A stretch of DNA of 64,000 nucleotides, from positions 6,238,001 through 6,302,000 of the forward strand of contig NZ_CP029425.2 of assembly GCF_002278135.3 (NCBI RefSeq). The letters run 5' to 3'. A model generated the notes under the pieces. That model was given only the letters and a program-made list of their open reading frames with translations. It was not told the origin of the DNA and did no database searches. This document shows positions 26,243-36,313 of the stretch, one piece after another. The position numbers and the translations under genes were made by a program. This stretch comes from Bradyrhizobium ottawaense (lineage in GTDB: Bacteria; Pseudomonadota; Alphaproteobacteria; Rhizobiales; Xanthobacteraceae). Each line of letters opens with the position of its first letter. Position 1 is the stretch's first letter.

Positions 26243-28021
26243 ATGACCTACCGCGCGCCGATTTCTGACATGCTGCTGTCGCTCAATCACGGCGCCGGCC
26301 TCAAGGCTGCGGTGGAGGCCGGTCATTACGGCGATTTCGACGCCGACATCGCCGCGGCCGTGCTGGAGGAAGCCGGCAAGTTCGCAACCGACGTCCTGGC
26401 CCCGCTCAACAAGGTCGGCGACGAGCACGGCATCAAGCTCAGCGACGGCAAGGTGACGACCGCGCCGGGCTGGCCGGACGCCTACAAGCGCTGGACCGAG
26501 GGCGGCTGGAACGCGGTGTCCGGCCCGGAGGATTTCGGCGGCCAGGGCCTGCCGATCGCGATCAATGCTGCGTGTACCGAGATCTGGAGCGCCTCGAACC
26601 TCGCCTTCGGCCTCTGCCCGCTGCTGACGGCGTCGGCGATGGAGGCGCTGGACGCGCATGGCAGCAGTGAGCTGAAGAAGATCTATCTCGAAAAGCTCGT
26701 CTCCGGCGAATGGACCGGCACGATGCAGCTCACCGAGCCGCAGGCCGGCTCCGACGTCGGCGCGCTGCGCACCCGCGCCGAGAAGCAAGCCGACGGCACC
26801 TATCGCATCAAGGGGACGAAGATCTTCATCACCTATGGCGAGCACGACATGACCGACAACATCGTGCATTTCGTGCTGGCGCGTCTGCCCGATGCGCCCG
26901 CCGGCACCAAAGGCATCTCGCTGTTCCTCGTGCCCAAGTTCATGGTCAATGCAGACGGCTCGCTGGGGCAGCGCAACGACATCTATGCGAGCGGCGTCGA
27001 GCACAAGCTCGGCATGCATGCCTCCCCCACCTGCACCATGACCATGGGCGATCATGGTGGCGCCATCGGCTTCCTCATCGGCGAAGAGAACCAGGGCATG
27101 CGCTGCATGTTCACGATGATGAATCAGGCGCGCCTTGGCGTCGGCCTGGAGGGCGTCGGCGTCGCCGATCGCGCCTATCAGCAGGCTTTGTCCTATGCGC
27201 AGGAGCGCAAGCAGGGCCGCGCCGTCGGCAGCAAGAGCGACGGCTCGGACGCGATCTTCGTGCATCCCGACGTCAAGCGCATGCTGATGCGGATGCGGGC
27301 GCAGACCGCCGCCGCGCGCACCATCTGCTACGCGACCGCGGTCGCGATCGACGTCTCGACGCGCGCCAGGGACCCCAAGGTGCGTGCAGATGCCGCCGCG
27401 CGCGCGGCGCTGCTGACGCCGATGGCCAAGGGCTATTCCACCGACATCGGCAACGAGGTCGCCTATCTCGGCGTGCAGGTGCATGGCGGCATGGGCTTCA
27501 TCGAGGAGACCGGTGCGGCCCAGCATTATCGCGATGCCCGCATCACCGCGATTTACGAAGGCACCAACGGCATTCAGGCGATCGACCTCGTCACGCGCAA
27601 GCTCGCGGCCAATGGCGGCGCTGCCGTCTGGGCGCTGCTCGACGAGCTCGCAGCGACGGTGAAGAAAGTCGAAGCGTCGAACGATCCGGCTTTTGGCACC
27701 ACGGGCGTCAAGCTGCGCGAAGCGCTGGAGGCCTTGACGCGCACCAGCAAATGGCTGCTGGAGCGCGTGACGTCCGCGCCGAACGAGGCGCTTGCCGGCG
27801 CGACACCCTATCTGCAGCAGTTCGGCTCAACGCTCGGCGGCTGCCTGCTCGCCTCCGAGGCGCTCGCCGCCAAGGCCGACGGCAACACGGACGCCGCGCG
27901 CTACGTCTCGCTGGCACGCTTCTTCGCCGAGAACATCAGTGTGCAGGCCGGCGCGCTCGAGCGCACCGTGACCGAGAGCGCGGAATCGGTCGCGGCGGCG
28001 GATGCGGTGCTGCTGGGGTAA
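26243..28021 (+). CDS. Acyl-CoA dehydrogenase (DmdC-like, long form)
   Basis: A 592-residue FAD enzyme that oxidises an acyl-CoA to the 2-enoyl-CoA. Compared with about 380 residues for the short form it carries N- and C-terminal extensions, as in the branch that includes 3-methylmercaptopropionyl-CoA dehydrogenase. Motifs: MQLTEPQAGSDVGALRT (flavin/substrate), VQVHGGMGFIEETG, and the catalytic-Glu region IYEGTNGIQAIDL. The C-terminal 120 residues are a separate helical domain. Substrate chain length is not predictable. CGGGAGTGAGCC precedes the ATG. It begins about 250 bases to the right of tRNA-Gln, outside the island. Confidence 0.92.
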   Translation: MTYRAPISDMLLSLNHGAGLKAAVEAGHYGDFDADIAAAVLEEAGKFATDVLAPLNKVGDEHGIKLSDGKVTTAPGWPDAYKRWTEGGWNAVSGPEDFGGQGLPIAINAACTEIWSASNLAFGLCPLLTASAMEALDAHGSSELKKIYLEKLVSGEWTGTMQLTEPQAGSDVGALRTRAEKQADGTYRIKGTKIFITYGEHDMTDNIVHFVLARLPDAPAGTKGISLFLVPKFMVNADGSLGQRNDIYASGVEHKLGMHASPTCTMTMGDHGGAIGFLIGEENQGMRCMFTMMNQARLGVGLEGVGVADRAYQQALSYAQERKQGRAVGSKSDGSDAIFVHPDVKRMLMRMRAQTAAARTICYATAVAIDVSTRARDPKVRADAAARAALLTPMAKGYSTDIGNEVAYLGVQVHGGMGFIEETGAAQHYRDARITAIYEGTNGIQAIDLVTRKLAANGGAAVWALLDELAATVKKVEASNDPAFGTTGVKLREALEALTRTSKWLLERVTSAPNEALAGATPYLQQFGSTLGGCLLASEALAAKADGNTDAARYVSLARFFAENISVQAGALERTVTESAESVAAADAVLLG

Positions 28022-28029
28022 GTTGGCCG

Positions 28030-28168
28030 CTCGTGTCCCGGACGCGCTGCAACGCGTAGCGTTGCTGCGCAGAGCTGGGACCCAACCCAAGGAAGCGATC
28101 GCGGTGACATGGGCCCCGGCTCTGCAGCGCACCGCTGAAGGAGCGTTGCGCTGCGTCCGGGGCACGAG
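28030..28168. repeat. Palindromic intergenic repeat, CTCGTGTCCCGG type
   Basis: A 139-bp element with outer arms CTCGTGTCCCGGACGCGCTG and its near complement ending CCGGGGCACGAG. Inner arms AGAGCTGGGACCCA and TGGGCCCCGGCTCT form a second stem. A third class of dispersed palindrome in this window, between two convergent genes. Confidence 0.75.
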
Positions 28169-28186
28169 AGTGCAAACCTGCGCTGC

Positions 28187-29428
28187 CTACGAAGCTGCGA
28201 GCTTTGCCGTTCTCCCCGGCCGCCACAACACGATGCCCGCCGCCACGAGATCAAGCACGACGCACATCGCAAACGCCATCGTGTAGTTGCCCGTCAAGCT
28301 GCGCACGAGGCCGACGATGCCCGGACCGAAGGCGCTGACGACGCCGCTGATCGAGGTCCCCAGTCCCATTGCGGCGGCGAAGGCGGCGGCGCCGATCTCG
28401 CGCTGGATGATCAAGGGCGGAAACGTGATCATGTTGCCGATCGAGAAGCCGTAGACGGCGCAGCACACCAGCAGCACGGTCGGGCTCGTGCTCTGCACGA
28501 GAACGAACAGCGCCGCCGCCTGGCTCGTCATCGACGCCGCGCAGGCGAGCCTGGGATCGAGCCGGTCGACGAACAGGCCGAGCGACAGGCGGCCGACCAC
28601 CGCCATCGCCGCCATGATGGTGACCGCGCCGCCTGCGGCCGGGCGGCCGATCAGCGGCTCGAGAAAACTCACCTGGTGGATGATGAATCCCATCTGCGCC
28701 AGCAGTGCGATCGCGATCGGCAGCACCATGGTCCAGAACGCCGCGTTGGCGAGCAGCGCTTTGCGGGAATGGCTTGGCGCGGCCGCGCTCTCGCCGGAAG
28801 GGCGTCCGCCCGAAGCCGGCGAGGTCCCGGCAGGCCAGCCGATGAAGGTCACGACCACCGGCAGCACCAGCACCATCATCGCGAGCGTGGCCGCCAGCAT
28901 GGCGGAGCGAAATCCGATGCTGCCGGTCAACGACAGCAGCAGCGGAACGAGGATGATGCCGCCGCAGGTCGCGCCGTTGAACGCGAGGCTGAGCGCGAGC
29001 CCGCGCCGGCGTTCGAACCAGGAGTTCAGCACGGTTGCGATGACCACGGTACCCATGCCGGTCCAGCCGACCGACATCAGCGCATAGGCGAGATAGAGCT
29101 GCCAGGGCGTCTGCATCAGCGCCAGCAGCACCGTCGAGGCGCCGAGCGCCGCCAGGCCGCACAGGATCAGCGACCGCAAGCCGATGCGGGCGAGCAGATC
29201 GTCGGTGAAGATGACGAGGACGGAGGTCAGGAGAAACGAGAAGGTGCTGGCCGCGGAGACCAGCGTGCCCGGCCAGCCATGGGCGCGCTGCAGCTCGGCG
29301 AGATAGACGCCCTGGCCATACAGGCCGAAGCCGAACATGAAGAAGGCCATCAGGAAGCAGGCCAGCACGACGCGCCAGCCGCGGTAGTGCAGCGAGGATT
29401 CGTCGACGCGGGTTGTGGCAATCATCAA
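28187..29428 (-). CDS. MFS transporter
   Basis: A 413-residue major facilitator protein with about 12 hydrophobic helices and a cytoplasmic loop near the middle (SGGRPSGESAAAPSHSRK). The N-terminal half has GWPGTLVSAASTFSF and FTDDLLARIGLRSL, the loop 2-3 position of MFS carriers, and it resembles oxalate/formate antiporter-like and monocarboxylate carriers. The transported compound is unknown. Convergent with the acyl-CoA dehydrogenase and divergent from an enoyl-CoA hydratase gene. Confidence 0.88.
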   Translation of the reverse strand: MMIATTRVDESSLHYRGWRVVLACFLMAFFMFGFGLYGQGVYLAELQRAHGWPGTLVSAASTFSFLLTSVLVIFTDDLLARIGLRSLILCGLAALGASTVLLALMQTPWQLYLAYALMSVGWTGMGTVVIATVLNSWFERRRGLALSLAFNGATCGGIILVPLLLSLTGSIGFRSAMLAATLAMMVLVLPVVVTFIGWPAGTSPASGGRPSGESAAAPSHSRKALLANAAFWTMVLPIAIALLAQMGFIIHQVSFLEPLIGRPAAGGAVTIMAAMAVVGRLSLGLFVDRLDPRLACAASMTSQAAALFVLVQSTSPTVLLVCCAVYGFSIGNMITFPPLIIQREIGAAAFAAAMGLGTSISGVVSAFGPGIVGLVRSLTGNYTMAFAMCVVLDLVAAGIVLWRPGRTAKLAAS

Positions 29429-29631
29429 TCGGGCAATCGGTCACATGGAACCGCGCGGGATCGTGCACCACAACCACCGGTTTTTCAAATGAAACATTGT
29501 AGCCAATTGTTGCGGCGCGTTGGCGCCGAAAAGGTTGACTCAGCGCATTGGCACGCCTGCGGGATCATGTAGGCTGATGCTCGGCGAGACTCGCGAAGCG
29601 GCGAGCATCGCGGCGAGCGCAGGGGGCTCTC

Positions 29632-30390
29632 ATGCCGAATGGCAATATCGTCGTCACCGAAGAGCGCGGAACGCGTGTCATCACCCTGCGCCGCCCGGGC
29701 AAGAAGAACGCGATCACCCAGGACATGTACCGGGAGATGAGCCACGCGATCGACACCGCGCAGAACAACCCCGACATCCGCTGCATGATCATCACCGGCG
29801 GCTCAGGCGTGTTCACCGCAGGCGATGATATCGACGATTTCATGCGCGCCGACACCGCGCGCCCCGAGACGTTGTCGGAAGGCGCCAAGTTTCTCTATTC
29901 GCTCGCCCTCAACGTCAAGCCGATCATCGCCGCCGTCGACGGCGCCTCGATCGGCATGGGCACCGTGATGCTGTTTCACTGCGACTACGTGCTGGCCTCG
30001 AACGCTGCGACCTTCTCCGCGCCCTACATCCATCTCGGCCTGGTGCCGGTCGGTGCCGCCAGCCTCTTGATGCCGAACACGATGGGATATCAGCGCGCCT
30101 TCGCGATGCTGGTGATGGGGCGAACTTTTTCCGCCGCGGAGGCTCACGCGGCAGGCTTCGTCAACGCCGTGGTGTCGCCCGGACATACCGAGGTCGAGGC
30201 GCGCAAGGTGGCGCGCGAAATCTGCCGGCTGCCGGCCGAGGCGGTCGCAACCTCCCGCAAATTGCTGCGCGCGCCCGCCGAAGAGCTCACCCGCCGCATC
30301 GACCAGGAAGGCCATCTGTTCGGCGAGCGGCTCAAGTCGGAGGAAGCGGTGGCGGCGTTCAATGCGTTTGCGAACCGGAAGAAGAAGTAG
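29632..30390 (+). CDS. Enoyl-CoA hydratase/isomerase family protein
   Basis: A 252-residue crotonase-fold enzyme. The oxyanion-hole segments are visible: SGVFTAGDDIDDF and AAVDGASIGMGTVMLFHCDY. The residues at the two catalytic Glu positions differ from classical hydratases (APYIHLGLVPVGA), so isomerase or another crotonase activity is possible. The ATG has AGGGGG upstream. Function within a specific pathway is not evident. Confidence 0.9.
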   Translation: MPNGNIVVTEERGTRVITLRRPGKKNAITQDMYREMSHAIDTAQNNPDIRCMIITGGSGVFTAGDDIDDFMRADTARPETLSEGAKFLYSLALNVKPIIAAVDGASIGMGTVMLFHCDYVLASNAATFSAPYIHLGLVPVGAASLLMPNTMGYQRAFAMLVMGRTFSAAEAHAAGFVNAVVSPGHTEVEARKVAREICRLPAEAVATSRKLLRAPAEELTRRIDQEGHLFGERLKSEEAVAAFNAFANRKKK

Positions 30391-30447
30391 CGGCGCTCTT
30401 CCCCTTGTGCGAGACGGGCGATGGTCTGTCTCCGCGAGTTCGGCACC

Positions 30448-30538
30448 GTAGGGTGGGCAAAGGCGCACTTGCGCCGTGCCCACCATCAATCCCGAAGTCA
30501 CGAGAGGCCGTGGGCACGCTTCGCTTTGCCCACCCTAC
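30448..30538. repeat. Palindromic intergenic repeat, GTAGGGTGGG type
   Basis: A 91-bp element with ends GTAGGGTGGGCAAAGGCGCA and TTTGCCCACCCTAC and an inner pair GCCGTGCCCACC / GGCCGTGGGCACG. The outer ten bases on each side equal those of 1357-1471, so both belong to one family with divergent centres. Confidence 0.85.
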
Positions 30539-30618
30539 GATACTGAGGTCGGAAGAAGGCCTGCACGTTCACGACAATCCTTCGTGAAATCTTCGCGCGG
30601 ACCGACTAATCTTGTTCC

Positions 30619-32274
30619 ATGCGATACCGATCCATCCTCGCCGCCCTCACTCTCGCCTTCGCCCTCCCCGCCTCGGCCCAGACCGCCGCGCCGGTCGAGC
30701 TGCGCGTGCTCGCGATCAACGATTTTCACGGCAATCTGCGGCCGCCGCCGGGCGGCATCCGCATCGCCGATCCCGAGGACGGAGCCAGGAAGGTGATGGT
30801 GGCGGCCGGCGGCGCCGAATACATGGCGACGCTGGTGAAGCAGCTGCGCGAGGGGCACAAGAACACGATCTTCGTCGCCGCCGGCGACCTGATCGGTGCG
30901 AGCCCGTTCCTGTCGGCGATGTTTCACGACGAGCCTTCGGTCGAGGCGCTTTCGCTGATGGGTCTAGCGATCAGCTCGGTCGGCAATCACGAGTTCGACG
31001 AGGGCAAGACCGAGCTGCTCAGGATGCAGAACGGCGGCTGCCATCCGGTCGACGGCTGCCAGGGGCCGCATCCGTTCACGGGCGCCAAATTCCGCTATCT
31101 CGCCGCGTCCACCATCGAGACCGCGACGGGCAACAGCGTGCTGCCGCCCTACGATATCCGGGAATTCGACGGCATCCCGATCGCCTTCATCGGGCTGACC
31201 TTGAAGGAGACCGCGGGCATCGTCTCGCCATCCGGCATCGCCGGGCTCGAATTCCGCGACGAAGCCGCGACGGTGAATGCGCTGGTGCCGCAGCTGAGGG
31301 CGCGCGGCGTCGAGGCGATCGTGGTGCTGATCCACCAGGGCGGCGAGCCCGCCGGCGACTACAATGAATGCCCTGCCATTACCGGGCCGATCGTCGACAT
31401 CGTCAAAAAATTCGACCGCGCCGTCGACGTCGTCGTCAGCGGCCACACCCACCGCGCCTATGTCTGCGACATCGACGGGCGGCTCGTCACCAGCGGCGAC
31501 AAATACGGCACGCTGGTCACCGCGATCGATCTCAAGCTCGATCCCGTAACCCGCGACATCGTCAATGCCAAAGCCGAGAACGTCATCGTCGCCAATGCCT
31601 CGCTGGCGAAGGACACGGAGCAGACCGCGCTGATCGAGGCCTATGACCGGCTCTCGGCGCCGATCGCCAACCGGCCGGCCGGATCGGTGACGCAGACGTT
31701 GTCACGCGTGCCGAACGAGGCCGGTGAAAGCGCGCTCGGCAACGTCATCGCGGACGCGCAGCTTGCTGCGACCAGGGACGCCAAGGATGGCAGCGCTGTC
31801 ATCGCACTCACCAATCCGGGCGGCATCCGCACCGACATCGTCCCGAAGGAGAACGGCGCGATCTCCTTCGGCGATGTTTTCGCCAGCCAGCCGTTCCGCA
31901 ACCGCCTCGTCACGATGACCCTGACCGGCAACCAGCTCAAGGACATGCTCGAGCAGCAATGGCTGGACCCGAAGCGGCCGCGAATTCTCCAGGTGTCGAA
32001 CGGGTTCAGCTATTCCTGGGATGCGTCGAAGTCATTCGGCGAGCGCGTGATCGCCGACAAGATGATGCTCAACGGCAAGCCGATCGAGCAGGCCAGCGGC
32101 TACCGCGTCACCCTCAACGATTACCTCGCAGTCGGCGGCGATGGTTTTACCGTCGCCAAACAAGGCACGGCGCCGCAATATGGCGGCTACGACGCGGACG
32201 CGCTGTTCGCGTTCTTCCGGGCGCACGGACCGATCGGCCCGCTGCCGCTGAGCCGCATCCTGCGGGTGAATTGA
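30619..32274 (+). CDS. Periplasmic 5'-nucleotidase/metallophosphoesterase (UshA-like)
   Basis: A 551-residue exported hydrolase. Signal peptide RSILAALTLAFALPASAQ. The N-terminal metallophosphoesterase has LAINDFHGNL, AAGDLIGASP, VGNHEFDEG, IHQGGEP and VSGHTHRAY (two-metal site). The C-terminal nucleotidase domain has TNPGGIRTD, SFGDVFASQPF and YLAVGGDGF. It should release nucleosides or phosphate from periplasmic nucleotides or cyclic phosphates. It stands as a single gene. Confidence 0.95.
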   Translation: MRYRSILAALTLAFALPASAQTAAPVELRVLAINDFHGNLRPPPGGIRIADPEDGARKVMVAAGGAEYMATLVKQLREGHKNTIFVAAGDLIGASPFLSAMFHDEPSVEALSLMGLAISSVGNHEFDEGKTELLRMQNGGCHPVDGCQGPHPFTGAKFRYLAASTIETATGNSVLPPYDIREFDGIPIAFIGLTLKETAGIVSPSGIAGLEFRDEAATVNALVPQLRARGVEAIVVLIHQGGEPAGDYNECPAITGPIVDIVKKFDRAVDVVVSGHTHRAYVCDIDGRLVTSGDKYGTLVTAIDLKLDPVTRDIVNAKAENVIVANASLAKDTEQTALIEAYDRLSAPIANRPAGSVTQTLSRVPNEAGESALGNVIADAQLAATRDAKDGSAVIALTNPGGIRTDIVPKENGAISFGDVFASQPFRNRLVTMTLTGNQLKDMLEQQWLDPKRPRILQVSNGFSYSWDASKSFGERVIADKMMLNGKPIEQASGYRVTLNDYLAVGGDGFTVAKQGTAPQYGGYDADALFAFFRAHGPIGPLPLSRILRVN

Positions 32275-32407
32275 TCCGGATCAAACGGGCCAGAATGGGA
32301 CGACCCTTTGCCATTCCCGTTCAAACGCATAGATTGGGATTTGCATTGCGTTTTGGCGCCGGATGCGCCAAGCGACGTCGAAAGCCCGCATCCATGAGGC
32401 CGACCTG

Positions 32408-33337
32408 ATGAGCACGCTTCTCCTTTCCCACAAGGCCTGCCTCGACCATGTCACGCCGCCGGGACACCCTGAAAGGCCGGATCGCCTGCGTGCGGTGGAG
32501 GAAGCGCTGTCGCATGAGCGCTTCCAGTTCCTGGTACGCGACCAGGCGCCGGAGGGCGATCTCGATCTCGTCACGCTGTGCCACAACGAGCACTACGTCA
32601 CCGAGCTGCGCCACATCGCACCGAGCAGCGGGCAGGTCTATATCGACGGCGACACCTCGATGTCCCCTGGCACGTGGGAAGCGGTGATGCGCGGCGTCGG
32701 CGGCGCGGTGGCGGCGACCGAAGCGGTGATGGCGGGCGAGCATCGCAACGCCTTCGTCGCGGTGCGCCCGCCCGGCCATCACGCCGAGATCGGCAAGCCG
32801 ATGGGCTTCTGCTTCTTCGACAACGTCGCCATCGCCGCCCGCCACGCGCAGCGCAAATACGGCATCAAGCGCGCGGCCATCGTCGATTTCGACGTGCATC
32901 ACGGCAACGGCACGCAGGACATCTTCTGGTCGGACCCGACCGTGATGTACTGCTCGACGCACCAGATGCCGCTGTTTCCGGGCACCGGCGCCACGGGCGA
33001 GCGCGGCGACCACGACACCATCGTCAACGCACCGCTCGCCTCCGAGGACGGCGGGCCGGAATTCCGCTCCGCGTTCGAGAATTTGATTCTGCCGCAGCTC
33101 GAAAAATTCAGCCCCGAGCTTGTCGTCATCTCCGCCGGCTTCGACGCGCATTATCGCGATCCGCTGGCTTCGCTGAATTTGCGCGCGGAGGATTATGCCT
33201 GGGTGACGCGCAAGCTGATGGATCTCGCCGACAAGTCCGCGGGGGGGCGCGTTGTTTCGGTGCTCGAGGGCGGCTATGACCTGCAAGGACTGAAAGAATC
33301 TGTTACGGCGCATGTCGGCGCCCTGATGGGCGCCTGA
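32408..33337 (+). CDS. Histone deacetylase family protein (acetylpolyamine amidohydrolase-like)
   Basis: A 309-residue Zn-dependent deacylase of the class II HDAC/AcuC-like family. Visible: [20 protein letters not shown] (catalytic His pair), [24 protein letters not shown] (Asp/His metal ligands), [11 protein letters not shown] and VLEGGYDL. The substrate in bacteria is uncertain (acetyl-lysine, acetylpolyamine or similar). ATG 32408 starts at the family-typical TLLLSH; the 15 upstream codons in frame are not needed. It is followed by xseB after 74 bases. Confidence 0.93.
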   Translation: MSTLLLSHKACLDHVTPPGHPERPDRLRAVEEALSHERFQFLVRDQAPEGDLDLVTLCHNEHYVTELRHIAPSSGQVYIDGDTSMSPGTWEAVMRGVGGAVAATEAVMAGEHRNAFVAVRPPGHHAEIGKPMGFCFFDNVAIAARHAQRKYGIKRAAIVDFDVHHGNGTQDIFWSDPTVMYCSTHQMPLFPGTGATGERGDHDTIVNAPLASEDGGPEFRSAFENLILPQLEKFSPELVVISAGFDAHYRDPLASLNLRAEDYAWVTRKLMDLADKSAGGRVVSVLEGGYDLQGLKESVTAHVGALMGA

Positions 33338-33411
33338 CGACGCCCGCCACATTAAGCCCGCAAAACCCGCCTTCACTGCAAGGAAAGCGAATCGGGCAAT
33401 CGGAAACGGAT

Positions 33412-33663
33412 ATGGCCGAAAATACTCAAGTCGACGTCTCCAGGCTTACCTTCGAGCGCGCGATCGAGGAACTCGAAACGATCGTGAAGCGGCTCGAGGA
33501 CGGCAAGGTGCCGCTCGAGGAATCCGTGACGATCTACGAGCGCGGCGAGGCGCTGAAGCGCCGCTGCGAGGAATTGCTGCGCCAGGCCGAGGCGCGCGTC
33601 GACAAGATCACCACCGATGCCAGCGGCCAGGCCACCGGCACCGCGCCGCTGGACGTGCAGTAG
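33412..33663 (+). CDS. xseB: Exodeoxyribonuclease VII small subunit
   Basis: An 83-residue helical protein. LTFERAIEELETIVKRLEDG, VPLEESVTIYERGEALKRRC and EELLRQAEARVDKI match XseB well. It forms the regulatory/stalk helices of the ssDNA exonuclease with XseA, which is not encoded in this window. Its position between the HDAC-like gene and dxs is common in alphaproteobacteria. Ribosome site GGAAACGG. Confidence 0.95.
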   Translation: MAENTQVDVSRLTFERAIEELETIVKRLEDGKVPLEESVTIYERGEALKRRCEELLRQAEARVDKITTDASGQATGTAPLDVQ

Positions 33664-34268
33664 GAAAGCCGAGACTTTCCCGCTCAGTCTTCTGATGGCA
33701 GCCCCGAAACGTCATCACGTGGCCGCCCGCATCGATTTCACGATCGCACGGCGCTATCCCGCTGAGCGCCGCGGTTCCGTGCAGGCGGATCGGATGCCGC
33801 CCCTTCCGGAAATCGGTCCTTCAGGACCAAAAAAAGATCTCATTCAGGCGAAAAAGCCTGCCAGGGGACCCGGCAAGGCTGGAACCCATTGTCCCGGGCC
33901 ACGGTTAACCACTCTGGCCCGCCGGTTGCATCTGCATACCCCCAATCGGTCCTGCGGGTTGGCTTTGGCCCAAGCTTTGGTGTAAAGCTGCGCGGAGTGT
34001 GGCTTTTTGCAAGCCTTGCGTGGGCAGAGAATTCCGACGACAAGCGCTTCAAACTGCTAATGAAATTGGCTGGGACGGACGAAGCCGATCTAAGTGACAG
34101 GGATCACAGAGACTGAACCGGAGCGCACTTAAGCTTACCTAAGCTTGAAGACGGGGCCTTGCCCCATGCAGGTGGCTCCGACGGTTTGAGGACTCGCGCT
34201 GCGCCGATATTGTGCAAACCCATCGCGCACCGGAATGACCTTCCGGCGCTGACAAATTGGAAATCGCC
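33664..34268. other. 600-bp gap between xseB and dxs, no clear gene
   Basis: No frame here looks coding. Two small hairpins are present: GGTCCT/AGGACC at 33815-33828, followed by an A run, not a T run, and CAGGC/GCCTG around GAAAAA shortly after. Close to dxs the sequence TAAGCTT occurs twice eleven bases apart. The long distance suggests that dxs has its own promoter and leader, which I could not locate. Confidence 0.5.
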
Positions 34269-36197
34269 GTGAACGCATACAGTAAAACGCCGCTTCTCGA
34301 CACCATCCGGACGCCGGACGACCTGCGCAAGCTCAAGATCGAGCAGGTTCGCCAAGTCGCCGACGAGCTGCGGCAGGAGACCATCGATGCCGTCTCGGTG
34401 ACCGGCGGTCACTTCGGCGCGGGCCTCGGCGTGGTCGAGCTCACCACCGCGATTCATTACGTCTTCGACACGCCGCGCGACCGGCTGATCTGGGACGTCG
34501 GCCATCAGGCCTATCCGCACAAGATCCTCACCGGCCGGCGCGACCGCATCCGCACGCTGCGCACCGGCGGCGGCCTGTCCGGCTTCACCAAGCGCAGCGA
34601 GAGCGATTACGATCCGTTCGGCGCGGCGCATTCCTCGACCTCGATCTCCGCCGGCCTCGGCATGGCGGTGGCGCGCGACCTCTCCGGCGGCAAGAACAAC
34701 GTTATCGCCGTGATCGGTGACGGCGCGATGTCGGCCGGCATGGCCTATGAGGCCATGAACAACGCGGGTGCGATGAACTCGCGCCTGATCGTCATCCTCA
34801 ACGACAACGACATGTCGATCGCGCCGCCGGTCGGCGCCATGAGCGCCTATCTGTCGCGGCTCTACTCCGGCAAGACCTATCGCACGCTGCGCGATGCGGC
34901 CAAGCAGATCAACAAGCGCCTGCCCAAGATCATCGCCAACCGCGCCAACCGCGTCGAGGAATATTCCCGCGGCTTCATGATGGACGGCGGCACGCTGTTC
35001 GAGGAGCTCGGCTTCTACTATGTCGGCCCGATCGACGGCCACAATCTCGACCATCTGCTGCCCGTCCTGAAGAACGTCCGCGACATGGAGACCGGCCCGA
35101 TCCTGGTCCACGTCGTGACGCAGAAGGGCAAGGGCTACGGCCCGGCTGAAGCCTCCGCCGACAAGTACCATGCCGTCGTCAAGTTCGACGTCGCGACCGG
35201 CACCCAGGCCAAGGCCAAGCCGAATGCGCCGGCCTACCAGAACGTGTTCGGCCAGAGCCTCGTCAAGGAAGCGCAGAAGGACGACAAGATCGTCGCCATC
35301 ACCGCGGCGATGCCGTCGGGCACCGGTGTCGACATCTTCAACAAGGCCTTCCCCGACCGCACCTTCGACGTCGGCATCGCCGAGCAGCACGCTGTGACCT
35401 TCGCCGCCGGTCTTGCCAGCGAAGGCTACAAGCCGTTCTGCGCGATCTACTCGACCTTCCTGCAGCGCGGCTACGACCAGATCGTGCATGACGTCGCGAT
35501 CCAGAACCTGCCCGTCCGCTTCGCCATCGACCGTGCCGGCCTCGTCGGCGCCGACGGCGCCACGCATGCCGGCTCGTTCGACAACGCCTATCTCGGCTGC
35601 CTGCCGAACATGGTGATCATGGCGGCGGCCGACGAAGCCGAGCTCGTGCACATGGTGGCGACCCAGGTCGCGATCGACGACCGTCCGAGCTCGCTGCGCT
35701 ATCCGCGCGGCGAAGGCCGCGGCATCGAGATGCCCGAGGTCGGCATTCCGCTCGAGGTCGGCAAGGGCCGCGTGATTCGCCAGGGCAGCAAGATCGCCCT
35801 GCTCTCCTTCGGCACGCGCCTCGCCGAATGCGAGAAGGCGGCCGATGAGCTCGCAGCCCACGGCCTGTCGACCACGATCGCCGACGCGCGCTTCATGAAG
35901 CCGCTGGATACCGAGCTGGTGCTCAAGCTTGCCCGCGACCACGAGATCCTGATCACGATCGAGGAAGGCTCGGTCGGCGGCTTCGGCTCGCATGTCGCGC
36001 AGTACCTGACCGATCAGGGTGTGCTCGACACCGGCATGGTCAAGTTCCGCTCGATGGTGCTGCCCGACGTGTTCCAGGACCACGACACCCCGGCCGCGAT
36101 GTACGGCCGCGCCGGTCTCGACGCCAAGGGCATCGTCGCCAAGGTGTTCGAGGCGCTCGGCAAGGACGTCAAGGCCGAGACGGTCAAGCTGGCTTGA
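34269..36197 (+). CDS. dxs: 1-deoxy-D-xylulose-5-phosphate synthase
   Basis: A 642-residue thiamine-diphosphate enzyme catalysing the first step of the MEP isoprenoid pathway (pyruvate + glyceraldehyde 3-phosphate). Motifs: [17 protein letters not shown], the ThDP site [20 protein letters not shown], and [18 protein letters not shown] with the catalytic Glu. GTG 34269 gives the usual start ([15 protein letters not shown]) with GGAAAT upstream; TTG at 34257 is an alternative four codons longer. A long antisense frame exists but is a codon-bias shadow. Confidence 0.97.
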   Translation: MNAYSKTPLLDTIRTPDDLRKLKIEQVRQVADELRQETIDAVSVTGGHFGAGLGVVELTTAIHYVFDTPRDRLIWDVGHQAYPHKILTGRRDRIRTLRTGGGLSGFTKRSESDYDPFGAAHSSTSISAGLGMAVARDLSGGKNNVIAVIGDGAMSAGMAYEAMNNAGAMNSRLIVILNDNDMSIAPPVGAMSAYLSRLYSGKTYRTLRDAAKQINKRLPKIIANRANRVEEYSRGFMMDGGTLFEELGFYYVGPIDGHNLDHLLPVLKNVRDMETGPILVHVVTQKGKGYGPAEASADKYHAVVKFDVATGTQAKAKPNAPAYQNVFGQSLVKEAQKDDKIVAITAAMPSGTGVDIFNKAFPDRTFDVGIAEQHAVTFAAGLASEGYKPFCAIYSTFLQRGYDQIVHDVAIQNLPVRFAIDRAGLVGADGATHAGSFDNAYLGCLPNMVIMAAADEAELVHMVATQVAIDDRPSSLRYPRGEGRGIEMPEVGIPLEVGKGRVIRQGSKIALLSFGTRLAECEKAADELAAHGLSTTIADARFMKPLDTELVLKLARDHEILITIEEGSVGGFGSHVAQYLTDQGVLDTGMVKFRSMVLPDVFQDHDTPAAMYGRAGLDAKGIVAKVFEALGKDVKAETVKLA

Positions 36198-36210
36198 TCG
36201 TGGCTTTCTT

Positions 36211-36257
36211 CACCTCTCCCGCTTGCGGGAGAGGTCGCGACAAAGGCGCGGGTGGGG
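36211..36257. repeat. Short CACCTCTCCCGC-type palindrome after dxs
   Basis: CCTCTCCCGC and GCGGGAGAGG (36213-36234) form a perfect 10-bp stem with a two-base loop, followed by GCGCGGGTGGGG. It resembles one arm of the longer element at 55080-55230, so it is probably a truncated copy; it could also stop transcription after dxs. Confidence 0.6.
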
Positions 36258-36313
36258 AAGCGCAGTTTCGCCGCGATTCGAAGCTTGCCTGAATTTCTCC
36301 GAAGCAGTCAGTC

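Noticed and set aside
25641..26246. Plus-strand frame containing AGGIEPPNGGIK
   Set aside because: It is antisense translation of the tRNA-Gln gene, an annotation artefact; the same peptide appears at the partial copy near 18710.
33815..33835. Hairpin GGTCCT/AGGACC as xseB terminator
   Set aside because: It is followed by an A run, not a T run, on the plus strand, and is 150 bases from the xseB stop.
34104..36083. Minus-strand frame of 659 codons opposite dxs
   Set aside because: High-GC antisense frame; dxs has clear ThDP motifs, the antisense has none.
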